Source: Lepas anatifera (Eukaryota > Arthropoda > Thecostraca > Lepadidae). From it: a DNA stretch of 64,000 nucleotides. The notes beneath the pieces are model-generated. The model was not told the origin of the DNA, did no database searches, and saw only the letters and a list, made by a program, of their open reading frames with translations. Shown here in pieces: positions 23,101-36,563 of the stretch; the first letter of the stretch is position 1; each line of letters begins with the position of its first letter. A program made the translations under genes and the position numbers. The stretch covers positions 883,501 to 947,500 of the forward strand of contig JAOTON010001929.1 in the NCBI GenBank assembly GCA_034440635.1, in the 5' to 3' direction.

Positions 23101-26100
23101 TATAATGTTGCATCAAAATATATACGCACTTATAGGAATGCTAAATTGTTTAAAAAATCAATATTTTCATCCTCTAACTTACGTAAGCTATATTTATACA
23201 GTTTTGATGTATTTTCAATACCAGGGGCGCAAGTTTCCATATATTTGGGGGCTCGAGCCCCCCAATGCTCGGAGAAGCCCCCCAATGACCCGACGAGCCC
23301 CCCAATCCCAAGTTGCGGGCCCCTGCGGACACAGCCGGGCCCCTGCCACGATTCCGGGCCCCAGTGGTCTACTTGGGCTAGCTTTGGCTGAGGCCAGGCT
23401 CCCTGGCATGCTTGCGGGTGCCCTGTGGGCCACCTTTAACCTCGGTGTCCGCAACCGGGTCCCTAACGATATTTTTTCAGGCCCACTTTGACTGCAGCCG
23501 GGTCCCTAATTCCGGCAGTCTCGGGCCTCCTGTCATCCAACCGGACCCCTGTGATACACCCGGGCCCCCTGTGATTACAACCGGCCCCTATCATCCACCC
23601 GCCCCTGTGATACACCCGGGCCCCTGTGACTAGGACAGAGCCAACTGTGATCCAACGGGGCCCCTGTGACTGCAACCGGGCCCTCTGCGATCCACCCGGT
23701 CCCCTGCGACTGCAACCAGACCCTCTGTGATCCACCCGGGCTCCCCTTTAATTATAACCGGGCCCCATATGATCCACCCGGGCCCATGTCACTCCAACCG
23801 GGCCCCCTGTGACTGCAAGCGTGCCATCTATGATCCACCCGGGCCCCCTGTGACTGAAACTGGGCCCCCTGTAATCCACTCGGGCCCCCTGTGACTACAA
23901 CCGGGCCCCATGTGATCCACCCGGGCCCCCTGTAATTACAACCGGACCCCCAAGATCCACCCGGGCCCCCTGTGATACACCCGGGCCCCCTGTGACTGCA
24001 ACCGGGCCATCTGTAATCCACCCGGGGCCCCTGTGACTGCAACCAGGCACTCTGTGACTGCAACCGGGCCATCTATGATCCACCCGGGCCCCTTGTGACT
24101 GAAACCGGGCCCCCTGTCATCCACCCGGGCCCCCTGTGACTGCAACTGGCCTATCTGTGATCCACCCGGGGCCCCTGTGACTGCAAACCGGCCCCTTATG
24201 ATCCACCCAGTCCCCCTGTGACTGAAACCGGGGCCCCATGTGATCCACCCGGGCCCCCTGTAATTACAACCGGGCCCCCTGTGATCCAACCGGGCCCCCT
24301 GTGACTGCAACCGGGCCCCCTGTGATACACCCGGGCCATCTGTGATCCACCCGGGGCCCCTGTGACTGCAACCAGGCACTCTGTGACTGCAACCGGGCCC
24401 CCTGTGACTGCAACCGGCCCCCTGTAATCCACCTGGGGCCCCTGTGACTCCAACCGGGCCCCCTGTGACTGCAACCGGACCATCTGTGATCCAACCTGGG
24501 CCCCTGTGACTGCAACCGGGCCATCTGTAATCCACCCGGGGCCCCTGTGACTGCAACCAGGCACTCTGTGACTGCAACCGGGCCATCTATGATCCACCCG
24601 GGCCCCTTGTGACTGAAACCGGGCCCCCTGTCATCCACCCGGGCCCCCTGTGACTGCAACTGGCCTATCTGTGATCCACCCGGGGCCCCTGTGACTGCAA
24701 CCGGGCCCCTTATGATCCACCCAGTCCCCCTGTGACTGAAACCGGGCCCCATGTGATCCACCCGGGCCCCCTGTAATTACAACCTGGCCCCCTGTGATCC
24801 AACCGGGCCCCCTGTGACTGCAACCGGCCCCCTGTGATACACCCGGGCCATCTGTGATCCACCTGGGGCCCTGTGACTGCAACCAGGCACTCTGTGACTG
24901 CAACCGGGCCCCCTGTGACTGCAACCGGCCCCTGTAATCCACCTGGGGCCCCTGTGACTCCAACCGGGCCCCCTGTGACTGCAACCGGACCATCTGTGAT
25001 CCAACCTGGGCCCCTGTGACTGCAACCGGGCCCTCTGTGATCCACCCGGCCCATCTGTGACTGCAACCGAGCCCCCTGTAATCCACCCGGGCTCCCTGTG
25101 ATTACAACCGGCCCCCTATCATCCACCCGGCCCCCTGTGACTGGGATCGGGCCATCTGTGATCAACCCGGGCCCCCTGTAATTACAATCGGGCCCCCTAT
25201 GATTCACCCGGCCCTGTGACTGCAACCGGGCCATCTATGATCCACCCGGGCCCCCTGTAACTACAACCGGGCCCCTATGATCCAACCGGGCCCCCTGTGA
25301 CTGCAAACCGGGCCCCTGAGATACACCCGGGCCATCTGTGATCCACCCGGGGCCCCTGTGACTGCAACCAGGCACTCTGTAACTGCAACCGGGCCCACTT
25401 TGATCCACCCGGGCCCCTGTAATCCACCTGGGGCCCTGTGATCCACCTGAGCCCCTGTAATCCACCTGGGGCCGCCTGTGATCCACCCGGGGCCCCATGT
25501 GATCCATCCTGGGCCCCCTGTGATCCACATGGGCCCTCTTTGACTGCAACCGGCCCCTGAGATCCACCCGGGCCCCTGTGACTGCAAACGGATTCCCTGT
25601 GGTCCAACCGGGCCACCTGTGACTGAAACCGGGCCCCTGTCATCTACCCGGGCCCCCTGACTGCAACTGGGCCATCTGTGATCCACCCGGGGCCCCTGTG
25701 ACTGCAACCGGGCCCCCTATGATTCACTCAGGCCCCCTGTGACTGCGACCGGGCCCCCTGTGATCCACCCGGGCCATCTGTGACTGCAACCTGACCCCCT
25801 GTGATTACAAACAGGCCAGTTAAGATCCATCCAGGCCATCTGTGATCCACCCAGGTCCCCTGTGACTGCAACCGGGCCCTCTGTGAGTCATCCGGCCCCC
25901 TGTGACTGCAACCGGGCCCCCTGTAATCCACCCGGCCCACTGTGACTGCAACCGAGCCCTCTGTGATACACCCGGGCCCCCTGGGACTGCAACCGGGCCA
26001 TCTGTGATCCACTCGGGGCCCCTGTGACTGCAACCATGCACTATGTGACTGCAACCGGGTCCCCTATGACTGCAACCGGGCCCTTTGTGATCCACTCGGG

Positions 26101-29100
26101 CCCACTATGATCCACCCGGGACCCCTGTGACCGCAATCGGGCCCCCTGTAATCCACCTGGGGCCCCTGTGATCCATACTGGGCCCCATGTGATCCACACG
26201 GGCCCTCTTTGACTGCAACCGGGCCCCTGAGATCCACCCGGGCCCCCTGTGACTGCAAACGGATTCCCTGTGGTCCAACCGGGCCACCTGTGACTGCAAC
26301 CGGGCCCCCTGGAATCCACCCGGCCCCCTGTTATCCACCCGGGCTCCTGTGACTGCAACCGAGCCCTCTGTGGATCCGCCCGAGCCCCTGTCACCGCAAC
26401 CGGGCGCCTGTGATCCACCCGGGCCCCCTGTGACTGCAACCGGGACCTGTGACTGCAACCGGGCTCCCTGTGGTCCAGGAGGCGCGGGTCCTCTAATGCC
26501 ACGGACGGGCCCTTGCCATGAGTGCAGGGCCCCGTGGTCTATCTGGGCTTGCTGTGGCTGCGGTCGGGCTCCCTGGCATGCTTGCTTGGGTGCGGTCCCC
26601 TTTAGGGCCACCCATAATCGCTGTGTCCGCAAACGGGCCCCTAACGATATTCTCAGGCCCATTTTGACTGCATCCGGGGCCCTATTTCTGGCAGTCTCGG
26701 GACCTTTTTGTTTCCTCTGTGACTGCAACCGGGCTCCTTGTATTCTGCCTTGGCCCTTTTAGTCTGCCCGGGGCCTTTGTAGGTGGTATGGGCTTTTTGT
26801 AGTGTGCCTGGGTCCTGTGTGGTCCGCCCGGGCCCCTGTGGTCTGCCCGCGCCCCATGTGGGCGGTCTGGGCTCCTTTTAGTCTGCCCGGGCCCTCTGTG
26901 GTCTGCTCGGGCCCCCTGTGGTCTACCCAGCCCCCTGCGGTCTGCCCGGCCCCTTGCAATTTGCCCGGGCTCCTATGGTCTGTCCGTGTCCCTGTGGTCT
27001 GCAAGGAACCACAGCACTAGCGGATCCAGGGGGAAGGGGTAAAGGTAAAATTGGGGGATTTGATGCCCTCCCCAAATCCCCGATTTTACCAATTTTTACG
27101 GATTTTCTTCAAACAAAAACCATATGTTTTTTTCACGATTTGAGGCCCCGTTGCCCCCTCCCCACCATCGGCCTGAATCCGCCCCTGATTCCACTCCTCC
27201 CACTTCGCTGTATCCGGGAATCCGTGCTATAATTTCAGGCTCCCTCTGGGCTACCCAGGCCTCCTCTGGCTCTAGCCGGGCTCCTTGCCTTGCTTACGAC
27301 CCCCTGTAGTTCACCACCCCCACCGTGCGCAGCCGGGCCTGTTCCGATAAGTACTGGTTTAATAAATTGACATGTTTGTTATTTTTGCATCTCTCCGCCG
27401 GCACTACTTTTCTTCATTGATATATTTCTAGGCATTTTTGTCAGAAATGTGCACGAAGTTTTCCATTTTTGTTTGTTCTAGTGGAATTTTAAGTACAGAC
27501 AAATTTAAGTCTCTTAAATTTGTCTGTCAAAAAGTGTATCAAATCTTGTCGTCAAATCTGGGTTAAATAATGTGCGTCCGCCGGCGAATGGTAGCCTCTT
27601 AATTTCCCGGGCTTGTCAGCGCAGCGCGAAGGAAGCTAAGGCATGCTCCTGGCTCTTCTTGTCGCATTCGCCGAGGCGAATGATTTGCACAAAGTTTGCC
27701 TTGAACAGTAAAATTGGCATGCTTATGATTCAATCGGCTTGTGTCTACTCTGGAAGTTTCGTTAGGCTATGATTTGGATTTTACGTTTGGGCTTTTCGTG
27801 TCAATCCAAATCGTGCTCCGATGCGCAGTGTTGAATGGCAAGTGAAGTGATTGTTTGCTATTAGCTCCTGTCGGGCTAAATCCCTAATGAGTGATGATCC
27901 CCTGTCCGGCTCCCCTGATGGCTAAATACCAAGACTTGGAGAATCTTTTGCCCCTATGGCCGCCAGTGACGTATCTAGAATTTGGGTAAGGGGAGGGGCA
28001 AAGCCTCAGGGAACAGGGCGGTACTTAGCCACCCGAAGGACGCACTTTTCACCCAAAGGGCGACCAATCGTCGCATCCTGGGGGAGGGGAGGGTTTGGGG
28101 GCGGCATTTCGTCTTCAGAGGCTCTTGGGTTTAAGGGGTGGCTGCCCCATTCGCTCCCCCCCTGGTGGCCACCTCATTCGCCCCGCCCCCTGGTGGCTGC
28201 AGCTACTCCCAGTAGTTAATACCCTGTGGATGCAGACGGGCCTGCCATGGATGCGGCTCGTGTAACTGCAACCAGCCTCTGCCATGCTTGCCATGCGGGC
28301 CCCTGAGGTATCCCGGGTCCCTATTGGTCTGATCGGGCCCCCTGTGGCCTGTCCGGGCCCCTGTGGTCTGCCCGGGCCCCAGTGTGCAAAGTATGGCAGT
28401 TTCGACGAGATCTCGTCGGTGCGAGTGCCCTTGGAGACAGGAGCGAGTGGTGCGAATTTTATCAGCCTGGTGCGAATTTGCAAGACTGGTGCGAGGAAAT
28501 TGACACTGAAAACTAAAAAAAATAATGACTGGATAGTTAGGAAGACACAGGAGGGGGCCTTATAAAAAGTCCTTAACTAACTAATAAGAGAGGTAGTATT
28601 GCATCGTGTGGGTAGGAATATGTGCGTTTTTCTCCCTAGTATCTGGCAGATTGGTGATAATTTTTTTAGGCTGGTGGTGCGATAATTTTGGATGGCTGGT
28701 GCGACTCGTCTGGCCTGCTGCCATACTTTGCAGTCTGGCCGGGTCCTATTTGGTCTGCACGGACCCCTTGTCTGCTAGTGCCCATTTTGTTCTGATCGAG
28801 CCCTTGTGGTCTGCCCGGGCCTCCTGTGGTTTTCCCGGAACCCTTTTGGCCTGTCCGGGCCTCTGTGTGGCCTCTGCGGACCCCCTTTTGTCCGTTCGGG
28901 GCCCTTTTGTCTGCGCGGGCCCTCTGTGGTTTGCCCGGGCCCCTCCCAGTCTGCAAAATATGGCACTTTTTGGCGAGATCTCGTGGTGCGGACACCCCTC
29001 AGGTGGTTCGAACTTTGGAGCAAACGAGTGCCCACTTTTGCTGTATGGTGCGAGGGAGCTCAAATCAAACACCCACAGAGATCTGAGAAGGGAGAAACTG

Positions 29101-32100
29101 GTAAAAACATCGAAATTTCCGGGTCAATGAAATTTCTCACCAATGCTTGGTGTGAATTTTAGGCTGCTGGTGGTGCGAAAAATCTACAAGGCTGGTGCGG
29201 ACTCGTCAGGTCTGCTGCCATACTTTCCAGACTGGGGCCCCTCTGTGGTTAGCCCGGCCCCTGTGTTCAGCCTTGGGTCCCTGTGGTCTGCCCGGGTCCT
29301 TTCATCTGTCCCCGTGTGGTCTGCCCGGGTCCTTTCATCTGTCCCCGTGTGGTCTGCCCGGGCCCGCTGCCCAGCCAGCAATTCCGACCGGGCCCAGAGC
29401 GGGCTGGGTCGGGCCCTGCCCGAGCCCTAAGACTCATAGCTGAGCCACATAGACTCGGGCTGAGCCCGACATTAGGTCGGGGATGACAAATTGCCTGAGC
29501 GGTAGAGCCCGGTCTTGCTTGACCATGGGCTCTGCCCAGACGGAGCGGAGCCGGACCTGGGCTGAGCCCATATACGCGGGCTCTGCCCAGTCAAAGCCCA
29601 GCATATATCGGGCAGAGTCCAGCCAAATTGCTGGCTGTGTGTGGTCTGCTCGGGCCCCTTTTGGGCTTACCGGCGTCCTATGGTTTTCTGGGCTCCTGTG
29701 GTCTTCCCGGCCCCTTTGGTGTGCTCAGGCTCTATATGGTCTGTCTGGGCCCGTTGTGGTCTAAGAATATCGTGCAGAAACTTATTTATTATGCTGTTGT
29801 GTTAGTCGCGTATTTGCAGGAGTTCCTTATTTGTGAGCAATTTCAGTGCCCCAGGTGGTGTATCCGTGCTCTCTGTTGCCGAAACCGGCCCCCTGCCATG
29901 CTTGCGGGTCCCCTGTGGTTTTCCCGGGGCAACGTGCGGCCGGTCCCATGCAACATTCGGGGAAAATGGATGGGGTGTGAGAAATGTTAGGCCCCCCATT
30001 CCTTTTGTACTGATCCTATATGAGGATTGTAAAGGGCAATAGGCAGTACCACCTATTCATAGTACCCCTTGACCGGTACCCAGTGTTGTACAATGCCATG
30101 AACTGGCAAGGTGAATGGATCAGAAAAAGGTGTCTTGTTCATGTAACATTAATATCAGTAGGTTCGATTTCCCGCTGATAAAGGAATTTCGCACTTCGAT
30201 CTCTACCTTCCATTTGTATCAAATTATTCGCGATAATGCGATTTCGTTCCAGGTGTGAATGTTAAAATGGTTGGACAGTATAAACCAGGGTACTTTAACT
30301 ACGGGTACAACCAAGTTTCCTACTAAATATAGTCCTCCCATGATGACGTCACCGCCCTTTCCTACTAAGTTATAGGAGATTCTACTAAGTTTTTGGAAGG
30401 ATCAGCTGGAACATACCAAGTTTGGGCGTATTTGGCACCAATCTAGTATAAATCGAAATCAACTTGTTTCACCCATTTGACAGTAACCTTGATCTCAACG
30501 GCGAGCAGCGTATTTTACGTAAATCTAATGAAAAATTATAACACTTCAAAGAATTTGTTGAAAGGGCATGCATTTATTTGATCAACTCAGGCCTACTTAA
30601 TAGCCGAGAGAAATAAATTTACCTTCGCTCAGGAGATCATCGGTGTTTATTGTCTTCTGCTGCAGGTACCACCAACAGCCAATCAAAGGTCAGAAATCAA
30701 CAGCCAATCAAAATCGAGATTAGTCTTACTGCAAACAGCTGTTAGTGCTGAACCTGTCCTTATTTTGACACGCTCTGGAAAATTTGTAAAAATAACATTC
30801 TTCACTGGAGTTTTTGCAAAACGTCTGATGGTTTCACAAATAAAAATCTTTTAGCTTTCTGTTCAACCATATAAGTTCTGTTGATACAGTTCTAAAATAG
30901 GTTATTTAGAGCTTCGAAAAAGTGCAATTTTTCCAATGCCCTGCATAGTAACTGTAGTGCCTCTCCAGCCATGATGACGTAATGCTGCCAAACAACTTGA
31001 ACGGGGTCTGGTATAAACATAAGTCGGGTGCACAAAAGCGTAAAATAAAGAACATTCAATACCGAGGTGCTGCTCTGGCAAAACTACCCAAATGTTGTAC
31101 ATTTTTCAGGTAAACTATGAATCTAGAATCGTCTTGCTAATTTTGCAAACTGTTATAAAATGACCCTGATCATATTTGCATTTAATCTCTAGCAACGTAC
31201 GCATCCACTTAAAGTAGTTCATATCACTCCTATTTTTGGTACTTTGCAAGCTACGTTCATTTATCGGCCGCAAAAATTAAAACCCCAATTTAAAACTAAC
31301 TCGGAAAAGTGCAATGTGTATAGTTTCCAGCAAAACGGTAAAGTAAGGTTGTAATTCCAATCCTTCTTTTCCTGATCATTGCCTTCCTCGGCCAGGCCAT
31401 CAGCCGGATCCCGTTTGCTAAAAGACCCTCCAGCATCCATCCCTCCTGCGTCGTCCGGGGCTGATCCCGTTGTACCTCCGGAGGAGAGCATGCGCGTGGA
31501 CGACAAAGACGGTAAGTAGACACCTACTTGTCCAATATCCTTACATAGTTTGGCAGCTCGTTCAAAAGATTGGGTCTTCTGACTACTTTTTGGGCTAAAT
31601 AGTGCAAATCAGTAACAGTGACGAATAGCGCGCTAAAAATTGTTATTTAACCTTTGCAGTCAGTTTTCGACAACAAACGGTCGAAAATACGTTTTTTTCG
31701 GTCATATTTTCATTAAAAAAATACGGGCCCCCCATCATGTACGGGCCCCCCATTATGTGCGGGCCCCCTTTCGAGCCGGGTGCCCCCAATCGAAAACATA
31801 AAGTTGCGCCCCTGTTCAATACCTAACTTACATGATCAGTACCTTACAGAAAACCACACCGTTTCCCGGTAAAATAAGGCAGCCTTCTACCACAATGTAT
31901 TATTAGCCCCCGCAAATTCCCCTGGTGCTGACCTGTGGCGAACTCCAAGTTGTCAGGGTTGACACCAGATGGCAGTGTCGTCGATAAAAGTGACTGCCGA
32001 CATGACGCCGGCTCCGCACTGTATAAGGAGTTCGCGCCAGAGATTGCTGAAACACAGAACATGCGCTCCAAACTCCGCAACGAAAACTTACGAAGTTATA

Positions 32101-35100
32101 CGAGTATACAATTGATTCATATCACAATCTAGCCTCACGAGCATGACACTTACGTGAACTACAGTAGGAAGAGCTGCTGAGCTGTTGACCGTCAGAGCAG
32201 TGATTGCCCCGGGATCCGATAGATGGCAGCGCCGTCTCGCTGTCCCCGCCCGACGAATGGGCCGTTCCCATGTGTTTGACCAAAGAGAGGTGTGGTTCGT
32301 CGTAATGATGTTCCGACGGGGAACTAAGCAGAGCTGTGGAGGTTACCGATGAAACTGAAGGACGTTTTCCCATAAATTTATGATAAACTCAAGCTTGCAC
32401 TCGCCTCCGTTCAAAATGCGGACACAAGATCATCATAGCCGTCCACCCGCCATTTAGACACAACGCTAAGCATAATTGATGATATTGCCCCATGTTTATG
32501 CGAATCTCACGTCGTTCCTGCTTTATTTAGAAGTTTGCTAAGATCATAGGCGACGGAGCGGGGCAGGGATCCGGGCACAGAACTGGTTCCCATAACGGAT
32601 AATTCTAACACGAAACCTACAGCATTGACAATAAATAAAGCGACTAGAAAATTTATGAAGACTTAAATCCTGACCCTCCTAATCTTACTGATTAGTTCAC
32701 GGCCACTAACCTGTTTTGTTGCAGTTGGGATCTCCGTATGTGTAGTCACTTCTCAGACTGACTGGGGGCGGACTCATCACAGTGACACTAGATGTCAGGT
32801 CGGGCGCGTATCCTAATTGCTTCTTGCTGTTGTCATAGTAACGTGTTTCGTATTCTGTCGGGGGAGACGGAACACGTGACAGAATAGGAACTTCGGCTGA
32901 AGCCGCATACCATTATTGCAAGCAACAAAGAGACAACTTTGTCGCACGAATTATCTGCATCTCCTTCGAAGATATTTCAGAACGTAAGAATATGGCACAC
33001 ATTTACCACCTGTTCACGCCAAGGCAACGGACTTGACATCGGACATGGACATCGACGTCAGAATAGGGTGGGGAGGGGGGCAGAGCGATCCTGGCATCAC
33101 CCATTCGTGAAAATGCCCTCATCTCAGCGACATTGGGCATTATTCTGAACATTCTGCAACCAAGGTGCAACCAGGAAGGCAGTCAAAAACTCACATGTTC
33201 CGTTTTTACCCTAGATGCGGTAAATTGTGTTATAAAAGGAGTTCGAAGATTCTCTGCTCCCTCTCTCTTCCCCTTTTGCCGACGACGGCGCGACTGGCAT
33301 CAGACTTACCTCTGTCGGTGAGGCCGTACATGCTGTGCGCGGGGCTGCGGCGTCTGTAGCGCCTGAGGGCGATCAGGGCGAGGGCGGGGAGCAGCAGAAG
33401 GGCCGCTGCCAGCCCTGCGTACAGCGCCACCTCCCGGCCGGCCACCGCCCGAGCACCTGCCGCACCACACCAGAGCACCGCCTCAGTCTCCAGTCTCAGT
33501 CAGTTGCCTCAGTCTTCCCTCTCAGTCAGTCGCCTCAGTCTTCAGTCTCTGTCTGTCGCCTCAGTCTTCAGTCTCTCGTCTGTCGCCTCAGTCTTCAGTC
33601 TCTGTCTGTCGCCTCAGTCTTCAGTCTCTTCAGTCCCTCATCTTCTCTTTCCTTCTTTTCCCCCTCTCCACTCTCAGTCTGTCGCCTCAGTTTCAGTCTC
33701 AGTCAGTCGCCTCAGTCTTCAGTCTCAGTCAGTCAACTCAGTCTTCGGAGATAGCTGTGAGTTATGATGGCTAGCATGGGTGGGTCGGACACAAGATACC
33801 TTTGCTTAAAGGTACGTTCAAGAAGGATTCCTTCATTCTTGGGGTCATGTCATAGGCGGATCCAGGATTGCCGATCGGGGGGGCACCTTCCCGGGGGCGC
33901 CATCCGGACCAGGGGGGCGCCACTTATGACCGGCAAAACCTATCAGGTGGACGCCAAATCCTGTCGGCGGGCGCCGACTTTCGTATCCGGGAGGGGGTGG
34001 GAAGCGACATTTCAGGGGGCGCCATCGACCTTTCAGGGGGCGCCGAGGGTCAATCAGGGGGGCACGTGCACCTCCTTTCCCCCTGGATCCGCCTATGGGT
34101 CATGTGTCAAACTGATGCTAATGGCACTGCTCCCTTATGAATTTGTGAGAATACACGGTAACCAAGCTTATCCCAAATGCAACAAATACGCGTTTCATCC
34201 TCGAAACTGGACGTATTTACGAAAAAGACAATTAATGATTTAACTGTCTCATGTTATATCCTATGATGTGTGACGTCACATCCCGTGATCTTTGCTTGCA
34301 GTTTAAAGGGAGTATCCCACTTTTATATTGGATTTTGAACTGAGATAGCAGTTTTGTAGAGCGTGTTGAGAAACCACTATCTGCATACTTAATTTCGCCC
34401 AAAGCTCTCGGTATACAATTTCCGTCAGCTTTAAAGTTCAAAGTAAAGGGGCCTATTGGCTTATTTCAAACCCTGAAGGAATGCCTTCAATATGGTTGCA
34501 CTAATCTGATTTGTCGTAAGCCCTCCGTCTCGCCCACTCGCTGAAAATACATTGCTAGCGAGTGAACCAGCATGCAACTGCCTGTGAACCGGGAACGTAG
34601 GCAAAAAATTGTCTAGTTCAGAGCATTATTGGCGTCGTTAAACCCCCCCCCATCAGAGCATTATTGGGCCAAAATTAGTCCAATATTCGCAATACACATC
34701 ATATCCTCACTCCCCCGTATTTTCCCAAAAACTTAAAAATGTTTTTGCCAAAATTCAGCCCTGAAATAGTTTCCTTACATCAGACATATGCATAATCTTT
34801 CCACCACTGAATAAACTTGGCCGCTGTAGTGATATCTGACGTTCAGTTCTTGCACCAGTGCATCTTCTTGTACGGCATACTTCTTTCGCTGTGCGGAAAT
34901 GCTGTGAATGGAGCTTTATAGCGAGTCTATGATCAACGTTTGGGATTTAACTGATTATCAACAGTATCATTATGAAGACGCCACCTATTGTTAGAAAAGA
35001 GGATATATTTTTGTTTTTAGCGTACGAAAATGGAGAAAAATGCTGTTTCCTGGTTTTCAGACCCCTCCTGTTCTTAAAATGTTATTTTAAGGATTTTCAC

Positions 35101-36228
35101 AAAGTGGTCCACTCCGTTTAACAGGGGCTGGGTCGGACCCCACTTGGATTTTGGGTCTCCCACAGACTTTGAATGAGCTTGTATTGCCGTGCCAGCTCAA
35201 TTCACCCGGAACCCTCCCTGGATTGAGGAAATCTCCACTCCTCATAATTACCGTGATTTTTGGCCATATAGCGACGTGTTAACTGCTAAGGCGCTGCCAG
35301 TTCGCCCTGCTGTCTTCTCACGGCCTGAAGACATTTTGAAGGAAATATGACGGTTTTTAATACTGTGTATATTTATGATAATTTGTAGTTTTGAATATGT
35401 CATCTGCTACGGCTATATGTGCCCAATACTGGGTACATATTACATTGCATAAGTAACAGAAATGCTTCCAAAGTGGCAATGTCGTTGAAAACAGGGACGA
35501 ATACTGTGCAGAGGCCTCCCAAGTCCAGAACCTACATTCATTCATCGTCATGAACAGGGGCGTCGCCAGGAAATTGTCTCTTGGGCGGGGAGGGCGGCGG
35601 ATTATGGCTGGCGATGACGGAAGGAGGGGTCTGGAAGGTGAATGCTGAATAAGTTGTCACTCGTTGAAAAATCTAGCCTTCATGTATTTCATGAACACAT
35701 TTACGTAGGCCCACACAAGTGACGGAGAAAATGCAAAAAATGGGCCAAGTCCCGCATTCTTAAGAGACACCTGATCCGCCATTTCGGGGGACACGTCTCC
35801 CGGCTCCCCCGCTACCGCCATGTATTGTGAATCTCTATCTCACAACATCTCGGATTCATCCATATCAATAGCAGGGTGACCTACTTCCGAGCAGACTCAA
35901 TTACTTGGGTGTCTATCTGGACGCGACCATTGTAGCTATCTTGCCCCGTCTATGGTATCACCGGCGACTCTCGCCGACCATCAAAGGCCTCGCCGCTATC
36001 CCGTCGCCTACAATTAGCCCCCGGCACGTTTGTCTACGTTTCATCTATACAATAGCTTTGTTTGTTTTGCCAAGCCGGTAGATTTGTATCTTGAATCGGG
36101 AGATTTCTATCTGGAAGGTGCGTGGTGCTGGAGCCGTACCGTTGTGCGCATAACAATTGGGAGAAGGTGGGGTGGCAATTGTGAGAGTCCGTCGGCGTAA
36201 AGGTCCTGCGACAATCGCCGTGGGTGGT

Positions 36229-36299
<71 letters not shown>

Positions 36300-36466
36300 A
36301 CAGAGACAGAGACAGAGACAAGACAGAGACAGACAGAGACAGAGACAGAGACAGAGACAAGACAGAGACAGAGACAGAGACAGAGACAGAGACAGGACAG
36401 AGACAGAGACGGACAGAGACAGAGACGAGACAGAGCGCAGAGACAGACAAGACAGAGACGAGAAAA

Positions 36467-36563
<97 letters not shown>

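Larger units (their letters stand above)
23222..31814. mobile_element. 8.6 kb non-autonomous hAT-like insertion with minisatellite interior
   Basis: Ends are perfect 11 bp inverted repeats (CAGGGGCGCAA at 23222-23232, TTGCGCCCCTG at 31804-31814), and similarity extends inward with mismatches to TTGGGGGC. It is flanked by an exact 8 bp direct repeat TTCAATAC (23214-23221 and 31815-31822), the target duplication length of hAT elements. Inside: GC-rich minisatellite to about 29.8 kb, then AT-richer unique sequence to 31.7 kb, then three short GGGCCCCCC-containing subterminal repeats next to the right end. I see no transposase. It sits in the UNC5 intron before ZU5; without it that intron would be about 0.6 kb. 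Confidence 0.85.

Noticed and set aside
23400..26730. Long minus-strand open frames with Gly-X-Y-like, collagen-like translations
   Set aside because: They arise because a 21-base stop-free unit keeps all frames open. Frames overlap each other, lack start context and splice signals, and the repeat lies within an intronic mobile element.
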